DNA of 64,000 nt from Marthasterias glacialis. Lineage: Eukaryota > Echinodermata > Asteroidea > Forcipulatida > Asteriidae. Under the pieces are notes generated by a model. The model saw nothing but the letters and a program-made list of their open reading frames with translations. It made no database searches and had not been told where the DNA came from. This document shows, piece after piece, positions 1-14,569 of the stretch (position 1 is the first letter of the stretch; every line of letters begins with the position of its first letter). Location: NCBI GenBank assembly GCA_911728455.2, contig OU452226.1, positions 13,781,938 through 13,845,937 of the forward strand, read 5' to 3'. The position numbers and the translations under genes were made by a program.

Positions 1-3000
1 AAGCCTCGGTAAACTCGGGTCATGACTCTGGTGATTTCTCTAGAAAAAGGGTATTTGTCAGAAGAATTTGTTTCAGGCCAGTCAAATTCCCGGCAGAGTC
101 CGCTTGATTATTACCATGCAGTCCCTCGATATTGTTCAATATGAAATGACTGAGGGCTATAGAGTTGTGGCCCCTTCCCCAATGAGGTTGCTGATTAATT
201 TGAACAAATCAGCGCCATTGTTGAATAAACACTAGCAATTATTCATTGTGGACGGGGCCTGCAGGCTTTCGCCCCAACTGCCCTAATCCTATATTATCCT
301 AGGTTAGAAGTAAGCATATATTGAATCCCTGGGACCAATCACTCAGTGAAATAGAATATCATGATTAACATAATCTGCAGGAATTGGTTTCCCATCGCGG
401 CCACGTCAAATGAAAAAAAAAAAAAAACACACCTTGAATTGGGAGAAGCGCATGCTTTGGTTCTTAAGCGCTTAATCTCTTTTCCTTCACACCTGGTTGT
501 TAGACCTGGCTCAATGTTATCCGACGGTGATGCTGAGTTATACAACCCACTCTCTCGGTCGTCCCCTCCAGAGAATCGTTAAGTATATTCTGAAGGAAAG
601 TGTTGAGCAAACGAATCTCAATGATGACTCCAAAGATATTGAGCGGGGGGATTTTGTTTTACTGTTACTATTTTTTTTTTCCCATTTCATTTTGGGCGAT
701 AGCAGATCAGTTTTCAAGGAGGGTGGGAACTGTTCAAGGAGACAGTTGTTTGATTGTTCTCGTGTACAGGATTTGTGATTATTATTTTATCACGCGATTG
801 ATTGACTAAAGTATTGAGTGGATAACAAACGATAAAAGCATCAGTTTCCAGCGATGGATTTTCGTCATCTCGTTTTACGGGTAACCATTTTCCCCCAACT
901 TTGGTGAACGATGGGAGTCATCTTCTCATCTTTCAGCTTCACCTTTGCCATGGTATGGATCACCAAGATGGCTTGCTTCAGTCAATTTCTCTTTGCCAAA
1001 TCCAGAGAAAAAAAACCAAAAAAACAGATTGCTGGCTTCAAAGGTTCAGTGCAAGAAAGAAATGTGTTTCTTTTTGTTGTTGATTTGATCAAATCACCGA
1101 CACATTGATGATTTTGAATAGCCTAAAATGACAAGCCAATTCTTTTGCTCTTGTGTGTTCTGAGGTTGAAAGTGCTCGGGTTTTAAATGAGAATCAAGTT
1201 AAATTCAATCTGATATATACGGGTTCTCTCTTTTTTTTTTATAATAAAAACAATAGAGTTCAGGGAATAAAACCGGTGCTTTTTTGTCTGCTTCACTTTG
1301 CAAATAATTTCCCAGAATAGAATTCATTCGAACTCCGTGGAGAATTTCCACGTTTTTTTTCTCCTTCTTCTTCTATTCGAGACATGAAACTGGTTATGTG
1401 TTTTCAGTAATATGTAACTAAACCACTTACAGCGTCTACAGCCTAATCCCAGGTCATGCCATTTCATTTCATGTTAGATTTTCTTACAAACCAATACAGA
1501 CTCGCTGGTTGTAAGAGAAACCACCTCATAATATAATCTTATCAGCCAATGAGTGCCTTCTCCTGATAGTATATCCAAGGCCCGTAAGTTGATTGCGCTG
1601 ACATAAATTTTGTGCCCCGGGGCGAGCGCTAGGGAAACATTTTGACTAATCCGCAAAAAGAAACATGTTTGTTAATGGTGTGTGAGTGCGTTTTCCGCAT
1701 GGCTGGTAGTAGCGTGGTCGTTACCAGCCATGGCATTAACCTTGACCCAGTCCTGTAACCTTTGGCTGCCAGAATGTATCGACGACGAGCGCATCTGCCT
1801 TCAAATTCCCAGAGTGAAATCAAGCTTGCTCAGAGTTAACATCTAAGCGGTTCAGCCTGAGCTTCTTCTCGAAGGCGTTGCCACATCTGGAGTTTCGCTC
1901 CTGAAATCTGAGAGTACCATGTACTAGTAGATTTTTTTCTTTTTCTTTTTCTTTTTTTAAACAAGCATTTGCGCTCCACTTTATCGCCATGTGGTCTTGG
2001 TGCATTGACCGACCAGGCAAAAGTACGAGGGTAACATTCATGAAACCAGACAGAGAGCAAACATCCATGTCAAAGAGTTGACACCTTAACCAGAATTACT
2101 TCACCTCCTCCCACTGCCAAGTTAATTAAAAAACCTTTAGAGACAGTCAAGAACTGTTGTCCTTTCCTCCCCCCTTACGTCAAAACAAGAAGGGGGCTGG
2201 TGCCTGCTGTTTCTCAATTCCGTTCATGTGGGTGAAGATACTAATGGGAATTAAGCTGTAGTTGAATGCAAACGCTCCCCTAAGTTAAGCACAGTGGGTT
2301 GGAGACACCAAGGCGAGGGAAGGAATTGAGAAGTAAGTAATGCACTCACACATGGGAGTCAAAACCTTGTTTTCCTTACCCTGTTTTCATACCCTGTGAT
2401 GTGCGCCCTTTCTTATGTTTTCATATAACTTGAATGGGTTCTCGTTTCTCCACACCCCCTTGACTGTGATTGACAGTTGATTGTGTGTAGTGCTTGGTTT
2501 AGATAAAATGTGTCCAGAGCACTTCCGAGTCCTGCAGTAAAGTGTCTTAACCCTCAGGTGATGGGACTCCCATTATTGTGGTTAATAAATAAAGAGTACT
2601 TTGAAATGGAGCACACGTTCCACAACATTAAAACAAGAAATGATAAAAAAGCTGAGCGAGAATGTTCAAGTATGACTTGCAAATCGTGGAATGATTAAGT
2701 ACACTTTTGCTTCGGTTGAAGGAAGGAATTTGAAGCCAAGAAAACATGAAGGAGTGTGAGCCGGAAAGTCCAGAGTTGGCGATGTGCTGATGGAAGTGTC
2801 GCCTAATATTGAATCATTAAAATATTAAAACAGAGTTCCAAGGATGTCGGGATTTTTTGGACAAAACAACATCGGTTTAACTACCGTGTGCGTCTGTCAA
2901 CAACAAAATAAACCATTAAATTGGAGACAAAAACTCAAAGAACAATATGCGTCATTGTGAACTCTAACAATGCGGTGATGTTGTTCTCCTCATTTCACGT

Positions 3001-5359
3001 CCCTACTCAATTTATTTGACAACTTGATGTGATGAATGTAAATCTTTATGATGGAACAAACACGGGTTATCAAATTCGGTCATGCGTTCTTTGTCAATCA
3101 CAAATTTTGGTCTAGTATCTGCGCTCCATCTTGACCCAAATATTAGTACCCCGATGCTCTAGGCTGGTTATAATATTACCCCCCGTACACAAAATGTGCC
3201 GTTAATGCATCGGCAGTAGATGTGTAGGAGTGACCGCGCAATAAACGCCGGCATGGCTTGGTTTGGACAGCTTATACCATGGCATCCTGATTACTATCCT
3301 GATTGGTAACTGGAGCAGAAGAAAATGCATGATGATGAGGGAGAAGGAAGGGGGGGGGGTAGGGTGGGGAGAGAAGAACTCAGCTATTGGGAGAGTAAAA
3401 GAGAATCTTGGGTACTGGAAAGTACAGTGGGCTTTAGCTGCCTGTAACACACCTGCGGCATGATACGCATAATTGGTGCCAAATGATGCTGGGAGAGCGA
3501 CGACTTGTAAACTACTTGCCTGACTGTCCATTTGAATAGTCAGCAGGGCTGTGTCTTTCCAACCCTGTCTCCCCCTCGATGGGTGCGGAAATATTCCAGG
3601 CAAGATGTAACACAATTAAAGCTACACTATCTCTGTTGATCCAGATGGAACTAAATTCACTACATTTGTGCTGGTATCTCTCCGTTGTAATTGCACTTGT
3701 TTGATGTTTGTCTGCAGAACTCAATTAAGAGTCAACTCCTGTCAAAGTCATTTTTTAGTGGCGCTGCTGTCATGAGTATTTGAATCTCTTTTTCTTTTTT
3801 TTTATATTGGCGAGAGGAGATACACTTTCTTTAAGGCATGGTTACAATAGAGTGGCTGAATGGACGTAATATTTGCAAGGTTCATGCCGTATTTCTGCTT
3901 GATTATGGTGAGCCTGCTCACCTAGACAAAGCGTGTACTCTGCTGTACTTTTCCTTTTCTCTGGTGCACACCTTTTTCTCTTCACGGCGGTCTGTGAGTC
4001 GTACAATAAACTACACCGGAATCAATATCTCTGAATGTTCCAAAACAAATGTAGATTCCCCCTCGGGGAGGGGGGCTTTTGGTAAGACGGACTGGTTATT
4101 GGGATGGCTTGCGCTGCGGCATTCAGCCCACTGGAATTTGCTTTGTAGCTCATGCAGTGGGCCGATTGGATTCAGTGAAATGTACAAGTGTATGGCGTGG
4201 CAATGATCCAGCTCCCAAGAGACCCAAGGATCTGTCTCTAGCTATAAGCATCAGCATTTAGTTTCTCCATCTTTCATTACTGCTACTCATTTAGCTCTTA
4301 ACTATTGAAGACAAATCATCAATTTGCATTCAAGTCCGCAGCCCCCTCAGAGCTGTGTTCATTTAAGAATTGATTCCCCTCGCACTCCATAAAAAAAAAA
4401 GGATTATTCCAAAATACCTTAAAAATAGATACCAATTTAGCGACAATAAGTGTTTTACCGTGTAGCTCTGTGGTTATATTGTTCCTTTAACTCTATTTGG
4501 ATGATGTCATCAATCATGCACAATGGCTGACCTCCGGGTGATCCCGGCTTCTGTTCCTTTGTATGGCTTAACTCTATGTTCAATTCTAACCAGGCGCCAT
4601 GGATTGGCCCTTCAGTCATTCCGCAATTGTTATGCTGGTAGAAAAAAAAGGGGTAGTTAACATTGAGTGAATGTAGCTGCATGTTACAGATCGACGCTTG
4701 TGAATACTGCTTTTTTAGTCGTCACCACAAAAGCCATGTTTTCACTGGGTATTACAAATTCTCACGGTTGGGAATCACAATTAAAGTTTTTTTTCCCTTC
4801 ATCATTCATGTACGCAAATATAAGTTTGAACTGAGCTGCTCTGATGCCCTGTCTATCAAAACACTCCAAATTGTTAAAACGTAAAGTAACTCAAACCTAC
4901 CACAAAAACCTGTATTTTTGAGACAAGCCGCAAACATGATGAGGCTCCAACCAAGAAAGTTTATATGTGTGCATATGAATGTGCCAGAGTGTAATTTGTC
5001 AACTTGCCTTATTGTATTGGTTCTTTTGGAGAACTCAGAAGAGATTGAGGGCAAGTTATGGCTCCCTTGTTTCTCGATTCTAGGAGTAAAATTACAGTGT
5101 ATTAATACTGTGAAATCTACCTGGTCCTATTCTTGCGATCGGAACAGGATCTGTGCCCCTGTCAATGAAAGGAGACCTTATCTTACCCACCATTGGAGAT
5201 GGAAGTGAGCCTTGACGCACAATGAGAAGCATTGTTCATTGTTCTCCAGCAGTAGTCATTCCTAACATGTGGAGAGTGTCTTTGTAGTCCGCCCACCATG
5301 TATTAAATTCCCCCTCCGTAGTCTATGCCCCACACAGCCTACAGTCAGCAGAAACCCTA

Positions 5360-5750
5360 TCCATGACCAACTCATGTTCCAAGCCTGCAAGATCTAGGCT
5401 CATTGGCCGACATCAATTCTCTGTACACGCAGCGATTTCTGTCCGCGAGCGTTCCCCCGTATCTTTTCCTATTAGCGAGTCTCGGTGTAAAATCATCCCT
5501 ACGATAGCTGTGACGAACCCACGGGGTGATTGGAGGGTGTCCTGCGAGCGGGGTTTTCCTAGGGACTCGCGCTACGCGATCCCTCATTATCAATATTCAG
5601 TGTTTACGTTTCAGACGGGCCCGCCTTGGGCTATAATGTTGGAAAGGAAATTGGGAAACGAGGGTTTGTCTCCAGAAAAAGAAACAATAACACTGGATTC
5701 ATCAAAACTCGTTTGTGACAGGCAGCTCCGCCAACTTCTGTGCTGAAATA
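5360..5750. other. CpG-dense stretch with a 127-codon frame, no gene recognised
   Basis: A + strand frame is open at 5363-5746 and a shorter one lies on the minus strand. The predicted peptide has no motif I recognise. CpG density (CCGCGAGCG, CGCGCTACGCG) stands out locally. It may be a regulatory island or chance. Confidence 0.25.
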
Positions 5751-8700
5751 AAACTTTTCCTACCATACATTCATTGTATAGTGCTGAACAGTATTGAAAT
5801 TGGGAACAAAGTGGATTTTACGCGTTGTCGTGTAAATTAACATACATTTGCCACCGAGATTACTAGATTGAAAATAAACAAGTAGAAATTAATTACATTT
5901 ATGATTGAATAAAATTTAACAAGAATTTGTATTTACTGACTACACATGTACATGTGATCACTAGGGGGCAAAAAAAAAAAAAAAATGCTGGAATATTTAG
6001 AATGAAATTACTAACTGGCCAAGTTGGTGTCACACCTGGCAGATTCATTGACACAAATCGGCCACTCCTTGGAGACGAAGGAAAGATGAGACCTGCGCCT
6101 ACCAAAATACAGCAAAGACAACCTGTCAATATAATTATGAAATGACAAGAAGAGCTAGAGGCATATGGTAGAAACTATACACAAGATGAAAGTGGTTGGA
6201 GGGGGGGGGGGGTGGATGGATAAGAGAGAAGAGGAACTGTATGGTGTGGATATCACACAGCGCTGTTTGTACAGCATCGTATTGACAGGCAGGTGGCGTG
6301 GTACGTGTTAGGTATCCAGCGTCCGCTTAAAGAACCCTGATGCGCGGGCATGCCGTTGCCCCACACAGGCATTCAGCTTTAAGAATGGGAACACCGATGG
6401 CATTGAGAATGATGTGTCATGAAAAGCATCGATTTGTTATTGTTTTAATGAAAACGTTTCCAATTCATGAGACAACATTCCATGGACTTGAATGATAGCG
6501 TGGTGTAAACTTTGATTATGGCCAGACATTAGCGTACGCGAGGCAGTAACACCATTTTGATTGTGATAGTGTTCTTCATTAAATCTGGTATTACATTTGA
6601 GCACTGATTCGAGAATTAATTTCCGAGGGTTACAATTGATGAGATTATAGTCAGAAGTCACCTGTCCATTCAAGCTATGTTCTGATTGTTAATTCTGATC
6701 AGTAAGGAGACGGTGTATCTTTGTATATTTTCTCTATGATATCATGGTTGTAGGATTTGCTTTAAAGCATGCAAAGTGGCTGTATTATTTTACGGAATTG
6801 GCCGGGTCAGTGTATTTGTGCACAGTTTAAACCGTCACCCATCTCTTGCACTCCAGCAAAGTGCTAAGAATAGTAATAAGACTACTATTAGAGTAAGATT
6901 TGTAAAGCGGCTTTGCCGAAACAACCCCAAAGCCTTACTGAACTTAAAACTTCAAAATAAAGTCTACAGTGTCTATTAATGTGGACAACAATATCAGGGT
7001 GTGCCTGGAAGAGGGTCGTAAGACTGTACGTCTTTTTTCAGGGCACACACCTAACTTTTTGCCCCAGCAGAAGGTCACAAGCAATAACATGGCTCTTTTG
7101 AAAAAAGTAGGGCATAACTGTTGTATATTTGTTGCTAGAATTACTCCCAAGACATGGTTTTTCCATTACTACGCAAAATTTAACTTGACTGAATGACTCA
7201 CATAGCAAAAAAAACCAAAAAAACAACAACAACAAAACTTTCACTCTCAGTTTTCTTGAAACATAATTTTGGTCAGTAATTGCTTACTACGTTTTGCCCG
7301 TCACACTTTCGTACATCCTTTTTCCGGGCAATCAAGGATATATAGCATACCCAATTTAGAAGAACTGAAATAGAAGAATATTAAATAAAACTATATCATG
7401 CAGTAATTAAATTTACAAAGGCACAAAAACTGGACTGTACTTATAGCTTGATTAGATATATGTAGCCTGTCTTGGGGAATTGTGAATAGCAACGTTGCAC
7501 TGAAGGCTCTTCCAAGGTTGAACAATGAATACATGTACAGTTGTACGTGTAAAAATAAACAATGAACTCAAAAGTGGTTCTTCAGTTTTGTAGGGATGTT
7601 CATATACCTGAAATGTTTTCATTTGTATTGAGCTTAAATGTGGATCTGTGTGACTCCACACACGTTAAGGTTTTCTGTGCCCTGATTTATATGCACCAAG
7701 CTAACCCCAGTTACAAGCGTCTGCTCAGTCATGCCTCGTATACCCCCCCCCCCCCCCCAAATCAAACCCCTCAGATTTTATCAGCAAAATGTCACATATA
7801 TATGATGCATGTCAAAACTAATTCGGAAACCCATGCTGTAGTCTTTAAGACCAAACCAATCAATTAACTCTGACAAATCCATAGCAAAGTGGTTAACAAT
7901 TAGGAAGGGACCAAATACGCAGCGGGTATTTTGATATATTTCAAGTGCGCACACCACGGACTCTAAGTGCACTTTACCTATAATAAAAAATGAATACTAT
8001 AGTAACAGCCAGTGAATAAAATGTGTCAGAGATTTTTTCTTGTCTGTTCATCATTTAATCTCGCTCTTGAGTGTGTAGTGTACTACAGCATGTGGACGTT
8101 GCCCCCATTGGGTGCTGCATAAGAATGCCAAAGTACAGTCACCTGTTTCAGCGTGGCCATCTGCCAGGACACTCAGACAGTTAATTTAAGATCAGTACAT
8201 CATTAATAACGCATTTGGTATATACTGTCGTCCCCCCCCTCCCTGAAAAAAAAGGACGTTTGACGCGTTTCACACGTGCAGGTCGTTATAATGTGGTGGC
8301 ATAAATATAAAATGGCTGCACTGCAGTATAAGGCAGCTGTGTTGTCTTCAACTGCGTCAATTGTTGTTGCAGGTACTCATTCAAGTTATGACAAACCATC
8401 GCCTTACTATTCATCGACTTTCTAGAAGTGCAGGGGTCATTTAAAATTCATAACGGCAGTTTCATTAATGAAGAAGATTCAAGCGTTTGTGCGTGGACGA
8501 CGGTGTGGGTTGGGCCTACCATTTCCCCTCTCGTACGGCTAACCCTAGTTTAACCCTCCCGTAAGTGTTTCTACCCACAGACCAGTGTGGGGTTTGTCTC
8601 CACGAAACACACCAAAACAAACCCAGTCTTCCCCCCTATCATTGGAGCTGATCTCCACGGCCATCACCTGGAACAAATCAGCGGGTTTACACAGGGTGAT

Positions 8701-10140
8701 AGCACTGTGTGCTCAAGTCAATAATTGAAAGAGGTAAGGATAGCATTTGTGATTCTGTCCGACACCCCTCAGTGAAGTGCAGGCAGTGTGCCAGGGCAAC
8801 ACACTAGGAAAAGAGACCCCATACTTTAGTTGCCATAGCGATCTGGAGGACAGATGTCAATCAAGCGGGGTCAGAGGTCAATTGGCCTGTCGGTTTGTTT
8901 GTTTGACAGTTTCATATCAGAAGATGATAAGAGAACTATGTTGTGGTTTGATAGTTGTTATAATAGTGTTTTAATTGAGGGCAGTCTTGAATATCCAGAT
9001 TAATCAATGGAGCGGCAATCGGAAATACATGTATGACGTAGTGTCTAAGGACGTCTTATGTTATAACATTCGTAAGCCCATTTAGCAGTGTACGCTGTAA
9101 CAAGCTATAAAGAGCTTATTTAATGCGTTTTGTGATGACTTAGCAAAGAATTTGTAGATAAGCTTTGGAAATCCCATCTGCTATTTTATCAATCGACAAA
9201 CTTGCAACTATATGAAATATTAAGAAGCAAATTGCACTTGAAGGTACTTAGGCAGTAAATCCATACTTTGGGATTTGAAAATTCCGAAAATAAATCTCGT
9301 TGGCACGTCCCAGTGATAGAAATAAATGCCCATGGGGCCTCTGATCAAAGCGGGGGGAAAACGATCCGAGAAAAATTTGGAATGATAAATAATGCATTTC
9401 TGGTGAAATAATCAAACTGTGCAGCGAAGGATAGGTGTCGTAGCAACGGGGCATTTGTCCTGCGATATCACTCATCGGTGCGTTGATTCGGGCAAGATTT
9501 ATGCATGGGTGTAGAAGGGGAGCGTAATTGAGAAATCTGATGCTGTGCTTCTATGGTTACCCTCCTGTGTGGAGATGGAAATGGGCTCGGTATAAGGGAG
9601 ATAACGGGAGGGAGCGGGCGAGAAAGATGAAGACAGGTGGCTTGTGGTAAGGAAGATGCATGGCCCTGCACTGAGGAAACCATCCATCACTCAAAGAAGA
9701 TTCTGCTTCCTTGCATGCTTAAAAAAAAGAACGAAAGAAGAAGAAGAAAAAAAAAAGGGAGAACCATGACAAAACAAAATCTAAATGGGGAGGAGAGAGG
9801 TGGAGAGGATACAGGGGGAAGGGAACAGGGTAAATCAGTCCTCTGAAGATGATGAGATTGAAGAGGTCTTAAGAAAGGGGATTGAGGTTGGAGATATACC
9901 AAGAGAGACTTATCGTCATCTGTAGCGTTACAAAGCAACACAATTGTTGGATGTGCACCCATCCAATCCAATCCTGCATTTGTAGAGTGCCAGCATTACG
10001 TATGCATAGTCTACATTCAAACACGTGAGGAGTAATTATTTTTTTATCTCTGGGGGATAACAAAGTGTAGCTGTTCCAACTTGGAATGCCTTAGGTTAAT
10101 GGTTTCAGGTGGTATCGGGCACTCTTAGCATTTTTGGGAC

Positions 10141-10340
10141 GCAGTGTCTTAGCATAGAGTTGTGCTCATGGGGTTGAGACGACAAAATGCATGGGTTCGA
10201 TTCCTGGTCGGGTTTGATATAGTACATTGTGAGTAGAGACTCAACCATAAGTTGCTTCTCTCTACACAGGAGTAGGATATACATGTACAGTGATAGTATG
10301 ATTTAATCATGCCACTCAGGCAGGCAGCGTGAAAAGTAAA
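10141..10340 (+). mobile_element. tRNA-derived SINE, head and part of body
   Basis: GGGTTCGATTCCTGG at 10193-10207 is a near-perfect RNA polymerase III B-box. TTAGCATAGAGTTG at about 10149-10162 is a degenerate A-box at tRNA-like spacing. The sequence is not a foldable intact tRNA, so this is a SINE head rather than a tRNA gene. The 3' boundary is uncertain. Confidence 0.6.
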
Positions 10341-11029
10341 ATATTTGATATTCTTTTTGGAATAACTTATCAAGATTGTTTTAAACACGCCATCATGAAT
10401 ACATTGTGCTTTCTGATACAAAAACACGAGAAGCCAGGCTGCATTCTCACTCATCTGCAGTTGAAATTCCATCAAAAAATGTTGAGTTTCATTTTGTGTT
10501 GATGATTCGTCCCCTTTGCCTTGCACGCTACCCAGCGAATTGAAATTGCCTGCTGCCCATAAGCGCCTGGCCTGCCAAATATAACCAGAAGTTAGGAACG
10601 TGCGCTTGCATCGTCCCGCGAGTTGTGCAAGAAGTCTCCCAATTTGACTCTGGCCTTCACTGAAGGTTCGGAATGATGGAATCCCGCAAAGCAAGATTGT
10701 GAAGGAATGCACTCTATCCGTGCGGCTTTTGATCAATCACCCTACGACCCAGAAGAATTAAGCGTACTCCCACACAAGCCTATGCACACACTAAACCCCA
10801 AATGAGAGTAAAATGTCTTCACCTGGATAGTAAACATGCTCATACCGTGGAAATAGGCTAAAAGGTCAGTTCTGTACATCACTGCTTGATTTAATTCAAT
10901 CTTGGTCCATTTCATTCTGAATTCACCTCAAGGCATATATCTGAAAAACAAAAAAGAAATACCACCCTTAATATATTTTGTGATATTGAGTGTATGGCAT
11001 ATATATAATAGCACATGGCGGGATAGTGT

Positions 11030-11235
11030 GATCCATTTCAACTGGAAGTTTTTCAAGAAACATCTCAGAATGTTCCTATTCGATGGTTGATTGCTAAGGA
11101 ACAGAGCTGTTTTATCCCATTATTTGTGCGTCTATTTATTTGCTTCACTTAATGTACTATTTTCTTGTAAAGCGCTGTGGTACACTACCCAGTGGAAGAG
11201 CACTACATAAATGCCGGTTATTTACTTTTATTATC
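11030..11235 (+). mobile_element. 5'-truncated non-LTR retrotransposon (LINE) 3' end
   Basis: An open frame ends with WKFFKKHLRMFLFDG and a stop at about 11088. This resembles the FKK-LKTHLF C-terminus of CR1/L2/Jockey-type ORF2 proteins. About 100 bp further is TGTAAAGCGCTGTGGTAC and then AGCACTACATAAATGCCGG, the AGCGC...ATAAATGC pattern typical of LINE and SINE 3' tails in marine invertebrates. Only the last few codons and the 3'UTR remain. Confidence 0.5.
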
Positions 11236-14200
11236 ATTCAGAAACGAAAAAACAAGTATCTTCAAATATTTGTTTATGATTAGTATTTTCACAGTTCTTT
11301 TTTGTTTGTGTCAATATTTAAACTGTATTGCATATAACTGTTTTTTATGTCCTGCGGCCTGTCGTAATTTTTGGTCCAATTCAGGTGTAGACTCTAAAAC
11401 TTTCATCTTTTCTTGAAAGCCTCCTCCTTGTTACTGAATACCCACACTGATGATAACATGTATGGCTTCTGGACTAAGATAAATGAGTTTGACTGGGGAA
11501 TTGGATTGAAAAGTTTGGTTTCTTTGGCTAATAACTTTATCCAATTGTAAATCATATTGTTGTAAGTTGATATCCGTTTGGGGTAACTTTGTGTTCTCGC
11601 TAAGGGTCTACCAAACACCACAGTCCCATGAGCCGTGTCTTATGGGTGTCACTAGACCCTACCATCAATCACCCAACCAGTCTTCAGGTCATAGGTCACC
11701 ACTATTTGTCATACACATAGGGAAGGTGTGTTATGACAAATTGGCTTGAACCACAGAGAAAGGTCGCAGGCACAAAGGCAGTTCACATGCGGGGGATGTT
11801 GGCAAGGTTTGGCGATGCACCTGGTCTTCAATTTAGGGAGATGTGACGAAATTAGGGGGGCGGAAGATTCAGTTGGAATTTGTTATTCGAAAGACCAAGA
11901 AATCAGCATACACATTATATTGTAGCAAGGGGTTGGTCTAATACTCTACATTATTCTTGCATGGATCCTGCCAGCATCTTGTTTCAGAGGTAGTCACTTT
12001 TTTTGTTCTCAAGGATGGTTTGTACTGTTCCAAATCCAAACCTCAGCTCATGTCTGACTTAGATTGATACAACATCCAATACTTGACGGTCCCATGTGGA
12101 AAGCCCACTACTCTAGAATGGCAGACAGAGCCCAAACGCGAAGAAGGCCTTCAATCTTTTAAGATTTGATAGCACACTCTGAACTCTTTCCACACTATTA
12201 GCCTTGCTTTCCACTGTGGCGCTCTAATTTATTCATATCTTACTATGAGTGAATGTGGAGGAGGATTGGGGTATGACATAGATTTCTTGTAAGGGTCACC
12301 GTAATCCTGTGCAGAGGGGAATTCAAGCTGGTAGATGGGTGATGGATCTGGAGAGGAATTCAGCGAATCAGTGCGAGATGCCCACACAAGATACCATGAC
12401 CGGTTAAGCTGACTTTCTAACCCGGCATTCTAATGAGCCTGTGACTATCCGAAACAATCTGTACCACTAGGATGATCTGCTCGGCTGCAATCCATAAGAG
12501 TTTTTGTACTGTTTACCTGAACATGAACGCGATGAAACCAAGTAAGCCAGGAGGAAAAAACACAGTAAGCCACGTCAATGAAGACGGGCTTTTCAGACCA
12601 TAATACTGTGTCTTAAATCAACACACTTAATAGCGATGCACTCCAGTGCAGCACAGCCGTACTCCAGTAAAGTGCTTTAATAACCCCCACCACCAGCTGT
12701 GTGTAGTATAATAGGAGCATCATGAATGTGGCTTGTCGCTGATGGTTCTGAGCACTCAGTTTTATGTATTACATACCTCTAGTGTCCACGGGTATCTCTT
12801 CACTTAGATATTTCTCGGCCAAACCTAGATTAGGTTGCATGCTGGTTTTTTGGGGGGGTAAAATGCTCTGCCTGACCTGGGATGGAGATTGGCAACCCGT
12901 GCTGGACGGGGATAATTAAACTGAGCAGTTGTCTAACCTTACTTGTACTTTATATGGAGCTCTATTGGGATGGTATGTCAAGCCAGAGGGAGGGAACGTT
13001 CCCACGAGCTTGTCATAATATTGTCTTGGTTTGTAGGGGGGAGGGAGGAGGGGGCAATGACTGCATTCTCTTTGAAAAGGAATACACTGGGGACTTGGGA
13101 AAGTAAAATAAGAAGGATGAATCGCTGGAGATGAAACAGATGCCGAGACAAACCGGAGCAAAATATTGTAAATAGGATAGGAGATCAAACGAATAAGTGA
13201 GGGGGGGGGGCACTGTGACTAAAGAGTCCGTAATGCGTGTTCCAGTTACCACTTTTGGAAATTTCCAGGCAAATTGGCTCTCACAGAAGTCAATGCATCA
13301 TCTGAGATGATATTAAGAGCGGAGCAAAAGGGAAGAGAATTCCATGGCATATATCAGTTTTCCATGCCCATATTCAGGCAAATCGATCAGTCCAAGATAA
13401 ACAGTTTACCGTTCACCACCAGGGAGTAGGAGGTGGAAAATATGATGAGGCTTTCTACGGACTCCCTACAGCATCCAGGCCATAATTTCTGTTCCTTTTT
13501 TTCCCCCCCTTCATTCTGCTGCCATCGATTGCCGGTGTAATCATGACCCAGAAAGCCCCCACCACCAGAGAGGGTGAGCTACTGAGGAAGCCTCAGTGAT
13601 TTCACGATGGCCTCTTCCCGCAAGCACCTTTTTATTATGGTCATCTCCGATTTGTCTTCTCTTTCCGGTATTCAAAATGATGATATGCGGGTAAGAATCC
13701 CGCTGTATTTAAGCTCTGTCTCTAGGGTAGGGAATCCCTCGGACAAAGAATGTTTCTCTTGAAATCACCATACGACCGAGGAGACTTGCGGCACAGGACA
13801 GGAAAGTTTGTACAACATGCTCATATCAAAGACGCTGCTCCGCAATGTTCTCATAGGAATTCTCTCAGCAGATATAACGGAGCGGCAGTTTAAAAAAAAA
13901 AAAAAAAGATCTTAGCGTAATCAGGAGCGGTTGATGAAAAGCAAGTAGATGCCTTGGAGCTTGTGGCTGCCATCAACCCCTAGTGATTTAGTGTAAACGA
14001 TTTGATTTGCACCCCCCCTCCCTCCTTGAATTGTGGCAGAGGTTTCAATTGATACTGGAGCAAACCGGATGAAATCTTAGGGGCTCTTGGTCCTTAATCA
14101 GTTCTCATCTTATGCAGTGTCGTAGAAGTTCCTGATAACATGAGATTTAAGCGCCTTTGGCAAAAATGTTGTCATCAAAACTGTAATACCCGAATCACTC

Positions 14201-14396
14201 ATGCATGTCTTATAGTCGGGTGATGTTTTCACTGTCAATATGAATAACTGTTATCATCTTTACCTAATGACAATTTCAGTGTACTGGACACATTATTTTT
14301 GAATCATGGAGAAGCATTTACAAGGAAGGGAAGTTCCCAAGGAGTGACTGGGACCGGTAACCCATATTGTATTACTTTATATTTCTATAGCAGTCT

Positions 14397-14569
14397 GGGC
14401 CCATTTTCGTAGATAGCTGCTCAGTGGAAAATATTGCCAACGGCGATGCAAGCAGGGCACCAGTGGCAAGAGTGTAAAGGACATTGCGCTTTCGGCCGGT
14501 CACCTGTTCTGCTCAGCAGGATTTTCTTTGCTGAGCAAACTTTTCATCAGCTTTATGAAATTGGGCCCC
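14397..14569. mobile_element. small foldback element with GGGCCCA(A)TTTCATA-type ends
   Basis: The left end GGGCCCATTTTCGTAGATAG and the right end, read inverted as GGGGCCCAATTTCATAAAGC, form terminal inverted repeats around about 170 bp. Inside, TGCTCAGCAGG and TGCTGAGCAAA sit near the right arm. The same terminal motif ends the element at 22235-22654, so the two belong to one family. There is no coding capacity. Confidence 0.6.

Noticed and set aside
3202-3615. 137-codon minus strand frame
   Set aside because: No motif, low-complexity Pro/Phe-rich part from a G/C-run region, and no splice or promoter context.
10149-10736. 195-codon open frame on the minus strand
   Set aside because: It is the longest frame in the window, but it runs through the SINE head at one end, has no recognisable domain and has an ordinary mix of residues. 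I read it as a chance frame.
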